Shown one piece after another: positions 55,081 to 62,780 of a DNA stretch of 64,000 nucleotides. The position numbers were made by a program, and so were the translations under genes. Under the pieces are notes generated by a model. It saw only the letters and a program-made list of their open reading frames with translations. It searched no databases and was not told where the DNA came from. Numbering within the stretch: the first letter of the stretch is position 1; each line of letters begins with the position of its first letter. Origin of the DNA: a bacterium (GTDB lineage Bacteria > Bdellovibrionota > Bdellovibrionia > Bdellovibrionales > Bdellovibrionaceae); assembly GCA_019752925.1 (NCBI GenBank), contig JAIELP010000009.1, positions 95,153 to 159,152 of the forward strand, given 5' to 3'.

Positions 55081-55809
55081 CTAGAAACCGGCTTTTTTAA
55101 GCTCTTCAAAAAGCGGCGAATTCATAATGAAAGTACCGTAGTTTGCACCACCGCTACCATTCACAACTCCACCATCATGGATGCCGATAACTTTTAAAGT
55201 TATTAGGTCTAAGATTGTAGCGCCGCTGCTACCTGGGTTTGTATCGCATTTATGTTGAAACGCGCCCGGTGGAAGATCAGGGTGCTGCTCACGTTCAATA
55301 CCACATTGTTGAGACCATCTTAATGGTAATACTTCAGGGTGAGAGAACATTGTTAAACTGTCGCCAATAATAGCTTTTCTTTGCATCTCAACACCGATCG
55401 CAACTGCCGGAACTGGAGAAACCTTTAATAAGGCATAGTCGTTTTCAGTTTCATTAGTTTGCGCGATGATAATTTTTTCACAAGTTGATGTTAAGTAAGG
55501 CTCTACACCTTCACGCACACCCCACTCAATTGTTGTATCAGAGCACTCTAAATCACGAGAAGGCTCAGTATCGGCGTAAAAGCAGTGACCTGCAGTTAAT
55601 ACATAACCATTGCCAATATGAGTAGCCGTGCAACCCATGCTCATGCGGCCGAATCCATCAATAATTGAACGGTAGCGCTCAGGTACATTTGAACCAGTGG
55701 CATCAACTGCGATTAAATCGTTTTCGCCAATGATTTTTTCGATATCGTTATTATTTGCAAAAGAATTTAAACCAACTAGAACTAAAGATAATGTAAGTAA
55801 GAATTTCAT
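55081..55809 (-). CDS. secreted trypsin-like serine protease (copy 2)
   Basis: This 242-residue protein is a paralogue of copy 1. Its signal peptide (LLTLSLVLVGLNSFA) and triad His75, Asp124 and Ser195 (in NPGSSGATI) are intact. The segment CTATHIGNGYVLTAGHCF and the EWGVREGV block are nearly identical between the copies, so the duplication is not very old. The ATG at 55809 is preceded by GAGGGGG at 3 bp. An upstream in-frame TTG is a poor start. It is likely exported for protein breakdown in prey or medium. Confidence 0.85.
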   Translation of the reverse strand: MKFLLTLSLVLVGLNSFANNNDIEKIIGENDLIAVDATGSNVPERYRSIIDGFGRMSMGCTATHIGNGYVLTAGHCFYADTEPSRDLECSDTTIEWGVREGVEPYLTSTCEKIIIAQTNETENDYALLKVSPVPAVAIGVEMQRKAIIGDSLTMFSHPEVLPLRWSQQCGIEREQHPDLPPGAFQHKCDTNPGSSGATILDLITLKVIGIHDGGVVNGSGGANYGTFIMNSPLFEELKKAGF

Positions 55810-55867
55810 GGGCCCCCTCAAAGAGCAACACGTCTAACCCAGTTTAAAAAAAGTGTAAACAATAAAA

Positions 55868-56524
55868 TCAAATTGATATTATTTCAGGCAAACCAAAGCG
55901 ATCTTTAACTTGAGATAAATCAAGCTCCACCGCTTTGAGCGCAATGCCTTTTTCAAATTTTATTTTTGAGCCGTAAAGTTCATCGCCCACTATGGGAAAT
56001 CCGTGACGACTTAATTCTAAACGCAGCTGATGCGACTTTCCAGTCACTGGAAACAGATCCCAGCACACTTTATCCTCTTTAACATCTCGGATGACAGCAT
56101 GGGTTTCGGCCCATTCGCCGTTTTCAGATTCAAAAGAACGTTTTTTTCCCTTTAGCATTTTTGTTTTCCAGTTAAACTCCGCACCCTGATGACATTCAAT
56201 TAAGCTGCGGTCGGTTTTAACATTTTGGGGCCAGTGGCTAAAATCCTGCAAGCCCGTGGTGGCTTCATATTTTTTACGAATAGTTTTAGATTGAAACCAA
56301 TCCTGTGAAACTTTGTGACTTTTGGCATTGAGCGCATACATAATTAGCCCGCTCACTTCGTAATCTAATCTATGTACCGGAAATATCTGGGTTTTAAGTT
56401 CAAGCTCCAACCTTAAACCTAAACAATCACGTAAATCCGATTTTTCACGGGCCGGTACCGAAAGCACCAAGGCCTCTTTATTACAAACTACAAAATTATT
56501 ATTTTTGAAGACAAAGTGGATCAT
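55868..56524 (-). CDS. RluA-family pseudouridine synthase
   Basis: This 218-residue RNA-modifying enzyme has the RluA motif HRLDYEVSGLIMYALN with catalytic Asp54 and the later GKSHQLRLELSRHGFPIVGDELYG block. It has no S4 domain. The exact rRNA or tRNA target cannot be told from sequence. It overlaps the rlmE gene by 26 bp (start at 56524), so translation is coupled. Confidence 0.85.
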   Translation of the reverse strand: MIHFVFKNNNFVVCNKEALVLSVPAREKSDLRDCLGLRLELELKTQIFPVHRLDYEVSGLIMYALNAKSHKVSQDWFQSKTIRKKYEATTGLQDFSHWPQNVKTDRSLIECHQGAEFNWKTKMLKGKKRSFESENGEWAETHAVIRDVKEDKVCWDLFPVTGKSHQLRLELSRHGFPIVGDELYGSKIKFEKGIALKAVELDLSQVKDRFGLPEIISI

Positions 56525-57113
56525 GTTTTTTCTTAAGCCCTACTAAAAATATTTCTTTTGAAATTTTGCGGGTGGAATCCGGCTTAACAGCGTGAAACTC
56601 TTTATAATCATTCTTAATCATATCGCGCAATTCAGTAAATTGATCCGAGTGAAAAAGCTTACACACAAAGTGTCCGTCTTTTTTTAAAAATCTTTGCGCA
56701 ATGTTAAATGCCAGCTCGCAAAGTTCAAATGAACGGGCCTGATCGGTCATTCTAATTCCCGTAGTATTGGGCGCCATATCCGAAATAACCAAATCAAAAG
56801 GTGGGTTAAATCCGTGCTGAATAAATGTTTGTTCTAAATTTAAATCACGAAGATCGGCCTGAATAAAAACAGCGTTAGGAAGCTTGGCCGTAACTACTTT
56901 TAGATCCACACCCAAAATACGTCCCTCAGAACCTATTTTTTGCGAACAATACTGCGACCACGAACCCGGAGAAGCACCTAAATCTAGAATTTTTTGTTTA
57001 GATTTTAATATTTTAAATTTTTGATCTATTTCTTCGAGCTTAAAAACAGATCTAGCCGCAAAATTTTGCTCTTTGGCTTTTTTAAAATAATGGTCTCGAG
57101 GGTTGTACGTCAT
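56499..57113 (-). CDS. rlmE: 23S rRNA 2'-O-methyltransferase RlmE
   Basis: This 204-residue FtsJ/RrmJ-family enzyme methylates U2552 in the 23S A loop. The SAM site is DLGASPGSWSQY (44-55), with 'VISDMAPNTTGIRMTDQ' and 'FVCKLFHSDQF'. The K-D-K-E catalytic tetrad is present: Lys25, Asp near 112, Lys near 152 and a C-terminal Glu. The length is typical. It is coupled to the pseudouridine synthase downstream. Confidence 0.9.
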   Translation of the reverse strand: MTYNPRDHYFKKAKEQNFAARSVFKLEEIDQKFKILKSKQKILDLGASPGSWSQYCSQKIGSEGRILGVDLKVVTAKLPNAVFIQADLRDLNLEQTFIQHGFNPPFDLVISDMAPNTTGIRMTDQARSFELCELAFNIAQRFLKKDGHFVCKLFHSDQFTELRDMIKNDYKEFHAVKPDSTRKISKEIFLVGLKKKHDPLCLQK

Positions 57114-57198
57114 TGCGCAAGATTCTTACCAAAGAGCTTGTTTTATGTCTAAGCTTGTTTTAATTTTGTGCCAACAATTCACAAAGACGGTTGGTTAA

Positions 57199-57357
57199 AT
57201 GGAATTATTTTGGGTTATGTTCGGTTTTTTTATCTTTATTACAATAGTCTTTTGCGTTTTTGCCTTCGTTTTCCCTGAATGGTTCGGAATTACCGGGAAA
57301 AAAGCCTTGGAAATTCAAAAACATCAAGAGGGCGACGACGAAATACCTAAGCCTTAA
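57199..57357 (+). CDS. 52-residue predicted single-pass membrane protein
   Basis: The short frame starts MELFWVMFGFFIFITIVFCV, continues AFVFPEWFGITGKKA and ends with an acidic tail (HQEGDDEIPKP). The hydrophobic first 25 residues form one membrane helix, and the tail would be cytoplasmic. Codon use and the clean hydrophobic-to-charged switch suggest a real gene. No strong ribosome binding site is seen, so it may be weakly expressed. It ends 5 bp before the inverted-repeat element. Confidence 0.5.
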   Translation: MELFWVMFGFFIFITIVFCVFAFVFPEWFGITGKKALEIQKHQEGDDEIPKP

Positions 57358-57361
57358 TAAT

Positions 57362-57630
57362 TGGCCCCTTTAATTGTGCATAAATTACGTTAAACATACA
57401 AAATCACACTGGTATTTTTAAAAATAACTAGGCAGTTCTTAAAATAGATAATCCTACTCCATCCTCAAGTCATTAAAGTTTTAAAGTAATCCCAATTTCG
57501 GATGGTACTTCTGATTTGCGTACGCAAATCAGAAGTTAGTAACGAATGAAGAGTTTCAATTATACGAAAAGCACGAAGAGGCGCTAGCTTAGACAAACCA
57601 CTGATTTAATATGCACAATTAAAGGGGCCA
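57362..57630. mobile_element. 269-bp inverted-repeat-flanked element, MITE-like
   Basis: A perfect 21-bp inverted repeat at 57362-57382 (starting TGGCCCCTTTAATTGTGCA) and 57610-57630 brackets a 269-bp segment with no gene. Inside is a perfect 30-bp palindrome (57507-57536). AAGCCTTAA flanks the element as a direct repeat (57349-57357 and 57637-57645) a few bases outside each end. This is the layout of a non-autonomous transposable element or a structured repeat. No transposase is visible, and the element type cannot be named. Confidence 0.55.
57507..57536. repeat. perfect 30-bp palindrome
   Basis: The arms ACTTCTGATTTGCGT and ACGCAAATCAGAAGT are exact reverse complements with no spacer. The dyad centre at 57521.5 is near the middle of the inverted-repeat element. 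It could form a cruciform or hairpin, or be a protein-binding dyad. Confidence 0.9.
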
Positions 57631-57641
57631 GTTTTTAAGCC

Positions 57642-58886
57642 TTAAGCGGCCTTAGGTATTTTTACCTTAAGTAAGAAAAAGGCTCCAGCCGTAATTAAAA
57701 TCAATAAGCTTAAAATTGTCTGGCGTGAATCCTGAGTATAACGCGCAAACAAGGCCACTAACACCGGACCTAATACTGAAGCAAATTTACCTAACATATT
57801 GAAAAACCCAAAGTATTCCCCGGATTTTTCTTTTGGAATTAAGTGCGCAAACAGCGAACGCGATAAAGCCTGAACCCCGCCCTGACATAATCCGATCACA
57901 CAAGCCAAAGCATAAAAATGCGCAGCTTCTGACATTCTTGAAGCACCGATAATGGCGCAGAAATAAATAGCTAAGCAAAGTAAAATTAAATTACGGCTAC
58001 CCGCACGCTTAGCCATAACACCGAAAAAATAAGCCGATGGAAAACCTATAAACTGCGTAATCAAAAGAGCTTTCATTAAGTCAGCACTTTCAAGCCCTAA
58101 AGATAATCCAAAGTCCACCGCCATCGACATAACGGTGTAAACCCCATCAATATAAAACCAGTATCCAAGTATAAAATAAAATAGAGTTTTATTATTAAAA
58201 ATATCTTTAAAAAGAAGCTTTAGTTCTTTTATTGTCGTAGCCGTTAAAGATCCTAAACTCTCTTTACTAACTTCAGTTTCAGGCTCAGGTACATTTTTCA
58301 TTAATGGTAAAGTAAACAGAAACCACCAAATAGCCACTGTTAAAAATGAAGTTTGCACGGCCGCAGTTTTATCTGCCAAACCAAATAATTCGGGCTTAAG
58401 TACCATCACCACATTAACGGCAAATAAAACACCACCACCTAAATAACCCATTGAATAACCTAAAGATGAAACAAAATCGTATTGCTCTTCATTACAAACC
58501 GACATCATCAGCGAATCATAAAAAACGGCACTGGCTGAAGCCATAAACATAGCCGTACCGTACAACAACGCGGCCGTGCCCCAACTGCCCTGCGGAACAA
58601 AATAAAAACCTAAAGTACAAAGCGCACCAACAAGCATTGTCGAAAAAAGAAGCTTCTTTTTCATTCTTTTTTTATCAGCTAATACACCCATAGTTGGCGA
58701 CAAAACAGCCAATAAAAATCCTGACGCACCTAAAATCCACCCCAAGCGCTCGGTACTGAGTATGGCCTCAGATTCACCGCTCCAATATTGTTTAAAAAAT
58801 ACCGGAAAAAATCCCGCCATAACAGTTGTGTAAAATACGCTATTAGCCCAATCGTAGAGTGCCCATGAAAATATTTTTTTATTCAT
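57642..58886 (-). CDS. MFS permease, UMF1/Atg22-like
   Basis: The protein begins MNKKIFSWALYDWANSVFYTTVMAGFFPVFFKQYW, matching the UMF1 family ('W-x-LYDWANS-x(n)-F'). It has about twelve hydrophobic segments and conserved MFS loops such as GVLADKKRMKKKL and ALSRSLFAHLIPKEKSGEYFGFFNM, so it is probably a transporter in the inner membrane with unknown substrate. The open frame starts five codons upstream, but the Met at 58886 starts the conserved sequence. It diverges from the Rrf2 gene, which might regulate it. Confidence 0.85.
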   Translation of the reverse strand: MNKKIFSWALYDWANSVFYTTVMAGFFPVFFKQYWSGESEAILSTERLGWILGASGFLLAVLSPTMGVLADKKRMKKKLLFSTMLVGALCTLGFYFVPQGSWGTAALLYGTAMFMASASAVFYDSLMMSVCNEEQYDFVSSLGYSMGYLGGGVLFAVNVVMVLKPELFGLADKTAAVQTSFLTVAIWWFLFTLPLMKNVPEPETEVSKESLGSLTATTIKELKLLFKDIFNNKTLFYFILGYWFYIDGVYTVMSMAVDFGLSLGLESADLMKALLITQFIGFPSAYFFGVMAKRAGSRNLILLCLAIYFCAIIGASRMSEAAHFYALACVIGLCQGGVQALSRSLFAHLIPKEKSGEYFGFFNMLGKFASVLGPVLVALFARYTQDSRQTILSLLILITAGAFFLLKVKIPKAA

Positions 58887-58931
58887 ACAAATATTTTGCA
58901 TTTTTATACATCAGATGGCAAAACATTCCGC

Positions 58932-59354
58932 ATGGTCAATCAACAATTTGCAACTGCAGTTCACGTTTTAACAGCTTTGGCCTGCAACAAAAAAGAACTG
59001 ATGAATTCCGATAGCTTAGCAACAAGTGTTAATACTAATCCTGTGGTTATTCGTCGTCTTCTTTCATTATTAACAAAAGCAAAGTTGGTTAACACGGTTC
59101 GCGGCAAGTCCGGCGGAGTTAAATTAGCTAAAGAAGCTTCGCAAATTAATTTAAAAGACATCTACTTGGCTTTATCACCTACCGAGTCTATCGCTCCCCG
59201 CGATAAAACTCCCCATAAAGAATGCGCCGTAAGCTGCGCCATGCACTCCATCATGAGCACCGTGGCTGAAGGCACTCAAAAAGCTACTTTAAAATACCTT
59301 GAAACCCAAAAACTTTCTGATCTGAGCAAAAAAGTTAGCCGTGCAAACGCCTAA
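58932..59354 (+). CDS. Rrf2-family transcriptional regulator
   Basis: This 140-residue regulator has an Rrf2 winged helix (VNQQFATAVHVLTALACNKKELMNSDSLATSVNTNPVVIRRLLSLLTKAKLVNTVRGKSGGVKLAKEASQINLKDIYLAL). A Cys pair, with one more near the C-terminus (HKECAVSCAMHSIM), matches the Fe-S-binding position of NsrR/IscR-type relatives, although only two to three cysteines are present. An upstream in-frame start at 58896 overlaps the MFS gene, and the Met at 58932 fits the family start. It diverges from the MFS gene across 45 bp and is a likely regulator of it. Confidence 0.8.
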   Translation: MVNQQFATAVHVLTALACNKKELMNSDSLATSVNTNPVVIRRLLSLLTKAKLVNTVRGKSGGVKLAKEASQINLKDIYLALSPTESIAPRDKTPHKECAVSCAMHSIMSTVAEGTQKATLKYLETQKLSDLSKKVSRANA

Positions 59355-60096
59355 TATCAGCGACATCGAAGCTGACGAAGAACCAAAAGAATTTCCACAA
59401 ATTCTCACCCAAGATGACCACATCCTTTTATTATTTAAACCTTCCGGCTGGTTTGTACATCCCCCCGAAAACCCGCGCTATCGCCGCGGCCTTAAACGAA
59501 AAACCTGCGTGCAATGGCTAACTGATGTTCACAATATTAAAGCTTTTCCAGCGCATCGCCTAGATATGGCCACTGAAGGAATTTTAATTTTTGGAAAAAC
59601 TAAAGACGCAACAGCGCATTTAAATGCACAATTTAAAAATCATGAAACTTACAAAATTTATTACGCCGCTGTTCGCGGCTGGTTACGTGAAGAAGCTGGC
59701 CGTATTGAAATACCTTTACAAAACAACAACACCGGCGAGCTCATTCAATGCGAAACTCACTACCGCACTTTAGCTAAAATCGAACACAACGTAAAAATCA
59801 GCAAAAAATTTGATACGAGCCGCTACTCACTTTTAGAAGTAAACCCAAAAACCGGCAGATGGCATCAGATACGCAGGCACATGAACCGCGTGAGCCATCC
59901 TATTGTTGGCGATCGCGAACATGGGGATTCGCACCATAACCGTTACTGGCGCGACACTTTAAAAATTGATGGGCTTTGCTTGTGGGCTAAAGAGTTACAC
60001 ATTACTCATCCTAATAATGGCGAGAAACTTAAGTTTGAATCGCCGGTTTCGGATAAGTGGAGAGAGATTAGTCGTCTTTTTGATTACCAACTTTGA
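59341..60096 (+). CDS. truC: RluA/TruC-like pseudouridine synthase
   Basis: This 251-residue enzyme has an extra N-terminal tail. The catalytic block AHRLDMATEGILIFGKTKDA (Asp75) and GRWHQIRRHMNRVSHPIVGDREHGDSHHN are typical of the RluA/TruC branch, in which the 'HRHMN-x-HPIxGDxxHGD' pattern occurs in TruC (U65 of tRNA). The start is a GTG overlapping the Rrf2 gene by 14 bp, so co-translation is likely. The symbol is provisional. Confidence 0.75.
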   Translation: MQTPNISDIEADEEPKEFPQILTQDDHILLLFKPSGWFVHPPENPRYRRGLKRKTCVQWLTDVHNIKAFPAHRLDMATEGILIFGKTKDATAHLNAQFKNHETYKIYYAAVRGWLREEAGRIEIPLQNNNTGELIQCETHYRTLAKIEHNVKISKKFDTSRYSLLEVNPKTGRWHQIRRHMNRVSHPIVGDREHGDSHHNRYWRDTLKIDGLCLWAKELHITHPNNGEKLKFESPVSDKWREISRLFDYQL

Positions 60097-60157
60097 AATT
60101 TAGCCAGTGGGTTTTGAAGGTCTACCTTACAAAAATCTTTACTGGCTGTAATAACTA

Positions 60158-60556
60158 TTAAAATTTTCTTGAATACAACTTAGCTCCTAAATAACAACTC
60201 AACACATCTAATGAAGCTAAAACAACCATATACCATGCAGGCCCGCCTGTACCGCCTAAAAATTTAACATCGATATCGCAATATATTTCTAATAAATATA
60301 CACAAAAATCTATAATTCCAAATACGATTGAAAATCTTAAGGCAGCAACAGTCGCAGTTTTTTCTTTAACCGAAACTGCAATGGAATAGCCAACTATAAA
60401 AAATATAACAATACACAAAAAATTATCCAATAAATCTTTGCTCAGCGACGTTGAATACTTAAACTCGGGATAATATCTATAAAAAAGAGCCAGTGAGATG
60501 CCAAAAATTGGTAGCATCACTAAGTAAGTTAAAATTCCTATAAAATAGAGTTTCAT
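60158..60556 (-). CDS. four-helix membrane protein, candidate immunity protein of Rhs cassette 3
   Basis: This 132-residue protein has four hydrophobic segments (FIGILTYLVMLPIFGISLALFY, NFLCIVIFFIVGYSIAVSV, LRFSIVFGIIDFCVYLLEIY and YMVVLASLDVLSCYLGAKLY). It is the last gene of the leftward Rhs region and overlaps the 95-residue gene by 4 bp (ATGA). I do not recognise a family. The position behind an Rhs tip is what one expects of an immunity gene, but this is inference. Confidence 0.5.
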   Translation of the reverse strand: MKLYFIGILTYLVMLPIFGISLALFYRYYPEFKYSTSLSKDLLDNFLCIVIFFIVGYSIAVSVKEKTATVAALRFSIVFGIIDFCVYLLEIYCDIDVKFLGGTGGPAWYMVVLASLDVLSCYLGAKLYSRKF

Positions 60557-60840
60557 TTTTCGCTCTCAGACTCTATTATTTTTAAATCTTTATGTACTTT
60601 TTCTAGAAATTCTTGCTCTTTAATTTTAGGCCTAATCTCTATAATGTAAAAATACGGAAATGACATAAAAAATAAAAAGTGAATAACTAGTATTAATAAA
60701 GCTTGTCCACCACAAATAATGCCATAACCCGGTTTAGAAAAACAACCATCACTCCCCAAATAAACAATAAACATTAATAACCATAACAATGGAAAGATAG
60801 TTGCTAAAAAAAACCACCACTTTTTACTATACTTTTTCAA
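60553..60840 (-). CDS. small membrane protein, candidate immunity protein of Rhs cassette 3
   Basis: This 95-residue protein has two membrane segments (WWFFLATIFPLLWLLMFIVYL and GQALLILVIHFLFFMSFPYF) and a charged C-terminal helix (IRPKIKEQEFLEKVHKDLKII). The start is a TTG at 60840 with GAGGT 6 bp upstream. It begins 7 bp after the end of the Rhs tip frame at 60848 and overlaps the following gene by 4 bp. A role in immunity is plausible from position only. Confidence 0.5.
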   Translation of the reverse strand: MKKYSKKWWFFLATIFPLLWLLMFIVYLGSDGCFSKPGYGIICGGQALLILVIHFLFFMSFPYFYIIEIRPKIKEQEFLEKVHKDLKIIESESEK

Positions 60841-60847
60841 ATCTACC

Positions 60848-61335
60848 TCAAAAATAAGATGCTACCGTAGTAATAATATTTGTTACAGTACTTGCGACTG
60901 CGCCAGGTAAAGTGGAAACTGGCTCGCCAGGGCCGCCATTATCCTGAGTTACCAAGGTAGCCACGCCTGGCACAACAGCACCAGCAATTTCAAACGAAGC
61001 AACCGGATTAGTTATCGCAGTTAACCAAGCCTCAGTAGCTAAAGACTGTGTCGTTGCCACCACAACTGGTCCGTAAATAACAGAGCCAGTAACTACACAT
61101 GCTCCTATAGCACCAGCTAAATTGTCTTTCCTACAGATGCAATTGCTAAATCTACTGCCGGACCGCAACCCCTTTCAATATCTGACATAAACTGAGACCA
61201 AGTCTCTTCGTCTATTGTTCGATAACCACTCGGGTCTATAAAGTTTATCGGATCTGAATTCGCATATAAATACAAATTCAAACTTCTTCCTTTAAACCCA
61301 ATAGGATCTTTCTCAATCCATCTTTCAATACTAGC
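60848..61335 (-). pseudogene. Rhs cassette 3: 5'-truncated Rhs core end and frameshifted hydrophobic C-terminal tip
   Basis: Reading leftward from 61335 gives ASIERWIEKDPIGFKG, then SLNLYLYAN, DPINFIDPSG, and a tip (YRTIDEETWSQFMSDIERG) that stops at 61117. A second open frame (60848-61168), offset by one base, continues with a long hydrophobic stretch (VVTGSVIYGPVVVATTQSL; PVASFEIAGAVVPGVATLV). A one-base indel between about 61120 and 61168 would join them. The core lacks a start and matches the other cassettes, so this is an orphan Rhs tip that is either broken or silent. The hydrophobic part suggests a membrane-acting toxin, which is inference. Confidence 0.7.
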
Positions 61336-61359
61336 ATGTACAATTTTAGGGGCCGGCTT

Positions 61360-61923
61360 TTACACAATATTATACAACAACTTAAACAGTAAAATAATAA
61401 ATAAAAGCATGTAACTAATTAAATTTGCATTTTGTATGTCGGTTCTTTTAAATTTTATGTGACCAATCACTACATCTTTCAAAATGTAATACTCCAGCCA
61501 AACTGAAATAAAAAAGGCCGGAATAAGCCCAACTAATCCCGCTGCAGGAATCATCCACTGAAGTTTATCTTCGAAAGGAACCAACCAAGCCGCTTGCAAA
61601 ACTACTGATTTAAAAACCGACCAAGTGTCGGACATCATTACAACGTTGCCACCTACAGTTACCAACTGCACTACCAGGAGCACGATCCAAGATAGTGGGT
61701 AACCTATAATCGTAGACACAAAATTTGATTTTACAACAGGTAATACTATTTTTTTATAATCTACTTTCATTTTTATTTTAAGAAAAAATATCTCTAGCAA
61801 ACAAACAGGCACGAATAGAAAAAGTGAAAAATACAAACCAAGAAATACCATAGGTACTCCAGCATCTGCATTAACGACAGATGGAATTAAAAAAAATAGT
61901 AAAGTATATAAGATTTTTTTCAT
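61360..61923 (-). CDS. polytopic membrane protein paired with Rhs cassette 2
   Basis: This 187-residue protein has a signal-like first segment (ILYTLLFFLIPSVVNA), the conserved-looking ADAGVPMVFLGLYFSLFLFVPVCLLEIFFLK, and three further membrane stretches (FVSTIIGYPLSWIVLLVVQL, IPAAGLVGLIPAFFISVWLEYYIL and ISYMLLFIILLFKLLY). Its ATG overlaps the preceding Rhs stop by one base (TAATG) with AGGGA upstream, so the two are coupled. It could be the immunity protein, but similar ADAGVPM-type membrane proteins occur widely outside Rhs loci, so this role is not certain. Confidence 0.6.
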   Translation of the reverse strand: MKKILYTLLFFLIPSVVNADAGVPMVFLGLYFSLFLFVPVCLLEIFFLKIKMKVDYKKIVLPVVKSNFVSTIIGYPLSWIVLLVVQLVTVGGNVVMMSDTWSVFKSVVLQAAWLVPFEDKLQWMIPAAGLVGLIPAFFISVWLEYYILKDVVIGHIKFKRTDIQNANLISYMLLFIILLFKLLYNIV

Positions 61924-62765
61924 TATTTATTTCCCTGAGATTGTAGATACTCAAAGTATGGTTTAGGAAAGCGAGCCGCGCTACTTGGCAAACAAACAAG
62001 CCCAGCATCACAAAGCGCTTTATTAATTGTTTGTGAGCAATTGTTTTGTAGCAAATTATAATTATTATCATTACTGTTCAGAGATTCACGAAACTGCTCT
62101 ACTTGTTCCGGTGTTGCATCAATATGTACGTCATCAGTGGCGGAATGATCTTTTTCATATTCATCGTAGGCTACTCCATCGGGATAGTTACCCTTACTTG
62201 CATCATACCCAGCTTCACCGCCAACGTGTCCAAAACCTGAAGCAGCATCAGGATACATATTAATCGTGATACCCGCCGACTCATCAGGACCGCCCGCACC
62301 ATCGCCTACATACTCCTGCTGAGCTACGATTAATCCACTAGGATCAATGTAATTTATAGGATCATTATGCACATAAGAATACAAATTCAAACTTCTTCCT
62401 TTAAACCCAATCGGATCCTTCTCAATCCATCTTCCAATACTAGCATCATAATCCCTAGCTCCAAATCGTACAAGCCCTGTGTCGTGATCGTAGTGCCCAC
62501 CCGCATATCCGAACGGCTGATAGCCCGATGCTGTATCACTTAGAACCACTCCGAACTCGTCGTATGTTAACTCTTGAAGTATAGTTCCATCTTCTTTAAC
62601 TACTTTTAATATGCTTCCTAACTGGTCTTTTACTAAATAGTAAACCTCTTCTAGTGATGGGTTTATTATGTAATCCGGACTGTGGCCTTGAGTTAAATAC
62701 ACAAACCTACTCTTTACACTGTAATCAGGTCTGAGCTCGGCTATTAACTTGAACTGACAGTACAA
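61923..62765 (-). CDS. Rhs cassette 2: 5'-truncated Rhs core with permuted papain-like tip
   Basis: This 280-residue frame starts in the Rhs repeat (FKLIAELRPDYSVKSRFVYLTQGH) with only a TTG and no ribosome binding site, so the core is truncated. The core runs to DPSG at residues 141-144 (RWIEKDPIGFKGRSLNLYSY). The tip contains GFGHVGGEAGY (His180) and NLLQNNCSQTINKAL (Cys243). A His before a Cys in 'GHVG...NNC' is the pattern of permuted papain-fold (NlpC/P60- or LRAT-like) enzymes. It is probably an orphan toxin tip, possibly a peptidase, amidase or acyltransferase. Confidence 0.75.
   Translation of the reverse strand: MYCQFKLIAELRPDYSVKSRFVYLTQGHSPDYIINPSLEEVYYLVKDQLGSILKVVKEDGTILQELTYDEFGVVLSDTASGYQPFGYAGGHYDHDTGLVRFGARDYDASIGRWIEKDPIGFKGRSLNLYSYVHNDPINYIDPSGLIVAQQEYVGDGAGGPDESAGITINMYPDAASGFGHVGGEAGYDASKGNYPDGVAYDEYEKDHSATDDVHIDATPEQVEQFRESLNSNDNNYNLLQNNCSQTINKALCDAGLVCLPSSAARFPKPYFEYLQSQGNK
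62331..62407. repeat. copy of Rhs core-end repeat, identical to 63924-64000
   Basis: This is a 77-bp exact direct repeat of 63924-64000, encoding the Rhs core end through DPSG; the identity starts at the core/tip boundary and runs on to the window edge. A related but diverged copy lies at about 61230-61335. Such identical blocks allow recombination that swaps tips. Confidence 0.9.
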
Positions 62766-62780
62766 ATAATTTTGTCAAGC

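Noticed and set aside
54211..55809. Toxin/immunity or inhibitor pairing of the two proteases
   Set aside because: Both copies keep full catalytic triads and signal peptides, so neither is an inhibitor. They are simply duplicated enzymes.
60101..60147. TAGCCAGT/ACTGGCT inverted repeat downstream of the TruC-like gene as a terminator
   Set aside because: The loop would be over 30 nt and no T-run follows, so it is not a convincing intrinsic terminator.
61360..61923. Rhs-linked phage holin
   Set aside because: It is longer than a typical holin and has the ADAGVPM start seen in ordinary membrane proteins, with no other phage genes nearby.
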